Origin: Bifidobacterium erythrocebi
Lineage (GTDB): Bacteria > Actinomycetota > Actinomycetes > Actinomycetales > Bifidobacteriaceae
Length of the DNA stretch: 52,298 bases
NCBI RefSeq assembly: GCF_012932675.1
Contig: NZ_JAAIIF010000017.1
Span: forward strand, 1 to 52,298
Reading direction: 5' to 3'
The notes beneath the pieces are model-generated. The model made no database searches, had not been told where the DNA came from, and worked only from the letters and a program-made list of their open reading frames with translations. The translations under genes were made by a program, and so were the position numbers. Position 1 is the first letter of the stretch, and the number at the start of each line of letters is the position of its first letter. Shown here piece by piece: positions 52,123-52,298 of the stretch.

Positions 52123-52298
52123 CTACTTCTTGAGGAGTGGTTCGACCTGCTCGGCGTACGCGGTCAGGGCCGTGTCGATCACCTGGTGCATGTCGTAGTA
52201 CTTGTACGTGCCCAGACGCCCCCCGAACACGGTGTTCGGCTCGGCCTTCGCGAGCTCCTCGTACCTCGCGTACAGCTCCCTGTCCGCCTCCGTGTTGA
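52123..52298 (-). CDS. glf: UDP-galactopyranose mutase, C-terminal end (partial)
   Basis: The last 58 codons of a minus-strand gene running off the window, ending LLKK and TAG (52123-52125). The segment NTVFGGRLGTYKYYDMHQVI is the conserved C-terminal signature of UDP-galactopyranose mutase, the flavoenzyme that makes UDP-galactofuranose for cell-surface galactans. Codon use (AGG, all G/C third positions) matches the dehydratase gene at 48275. It adds galactofuranose to the likely sugars of the local polysaccharide. Confidence 0.92.
   Translation of the reverse strand, partial: NTEADRELYARYEELAKAEPNTVFGGRLGTYKYYDMHQVIDTALTAYAEQVEPLLKK

Overview
The window is from a high-G+C Gram-positive, almost certainly a Bifidobacterium. 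The evidence is paired class C sortase pilus operons, groEL under double CIRCE control with no groES beside it, an actinobacterial DUF3027 protein next to a long cold-shock protein, a MoxR/DUF58/VWA operon, WXG100 proteins, and several promoters placed for leaderless mRNAs. The species cannot be fixed from what is visible.

Left end (1-20.3 kb), mostly minus strand: two sortase-dependent pilus operons in tandem. Operon A (20153 to 11967) encodes a large tip adhesin, a major pilin (LPSTG), a small membrane-anchored CnaB protein without a clear LPXTG signal, and a class C sortase. Operon B (11194 to 607) encodes a larger tip adhesin (IPMTG), a major pilin (LPMTG) and a class C sortase. In operon B an AT-rich DUF3800 gene sits between pilin and sortase. 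Tips polymerise with shaft pilins through the sortases and anchor in the wall. Stem-loops lie between tip and shaft genes, and arrays of short repeats plus a dispersed GTGAC palindrome follow each sortase gene. A C10 tract lies upstream of tip A.

Middle (20.9-32.4 kb): DUF3027 and a cold-shock protein form a small operon. A 52-bp-period tandem array separates it from a PhoP/PhoR-like two-component system, which has an 11-bp-period Pho-box-like repeat just upstream of the regulator gene. A TPM-domain membrane protein, a WXG100 secretion substrate, groEL and a LytR_C-domain membrane protein follow.

Right half (32.4-52.3 kb): ung; a tightly overlapping moxR - DUF58 - membrane protein - VWA - VWA - membrane protein operon; a WXG-like small protein coupled to an alpha/beta hydrolase with an N-terminal helical region (a candidate type VII secretion effector pair); an AAA ATPase behind a 20-bp-period operator-like array; coaBC and coaX for coenzyme A synthesis; a sugar ABC-transporter lipoprotein; and a cell-envelope polysaccharide block (DUF4422-GT8 glycosyltransferase, dTDP-glucose 4,6-dehydratase, LTA-synthase-like phosphotransferase, and the 3' end of UDP-galactopyranose mutase).

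The least expected signals are: tandem repeats that duplicate the stop-codon region of several genes downstream of the gene; the WXG-partnered hydrolase; the 52-bp array; and an in-frame palindromic DNA repeat (ASTFVD) inside sortase B. No tRNA, rRNA, insertion sequence or CRISPR array was seen.
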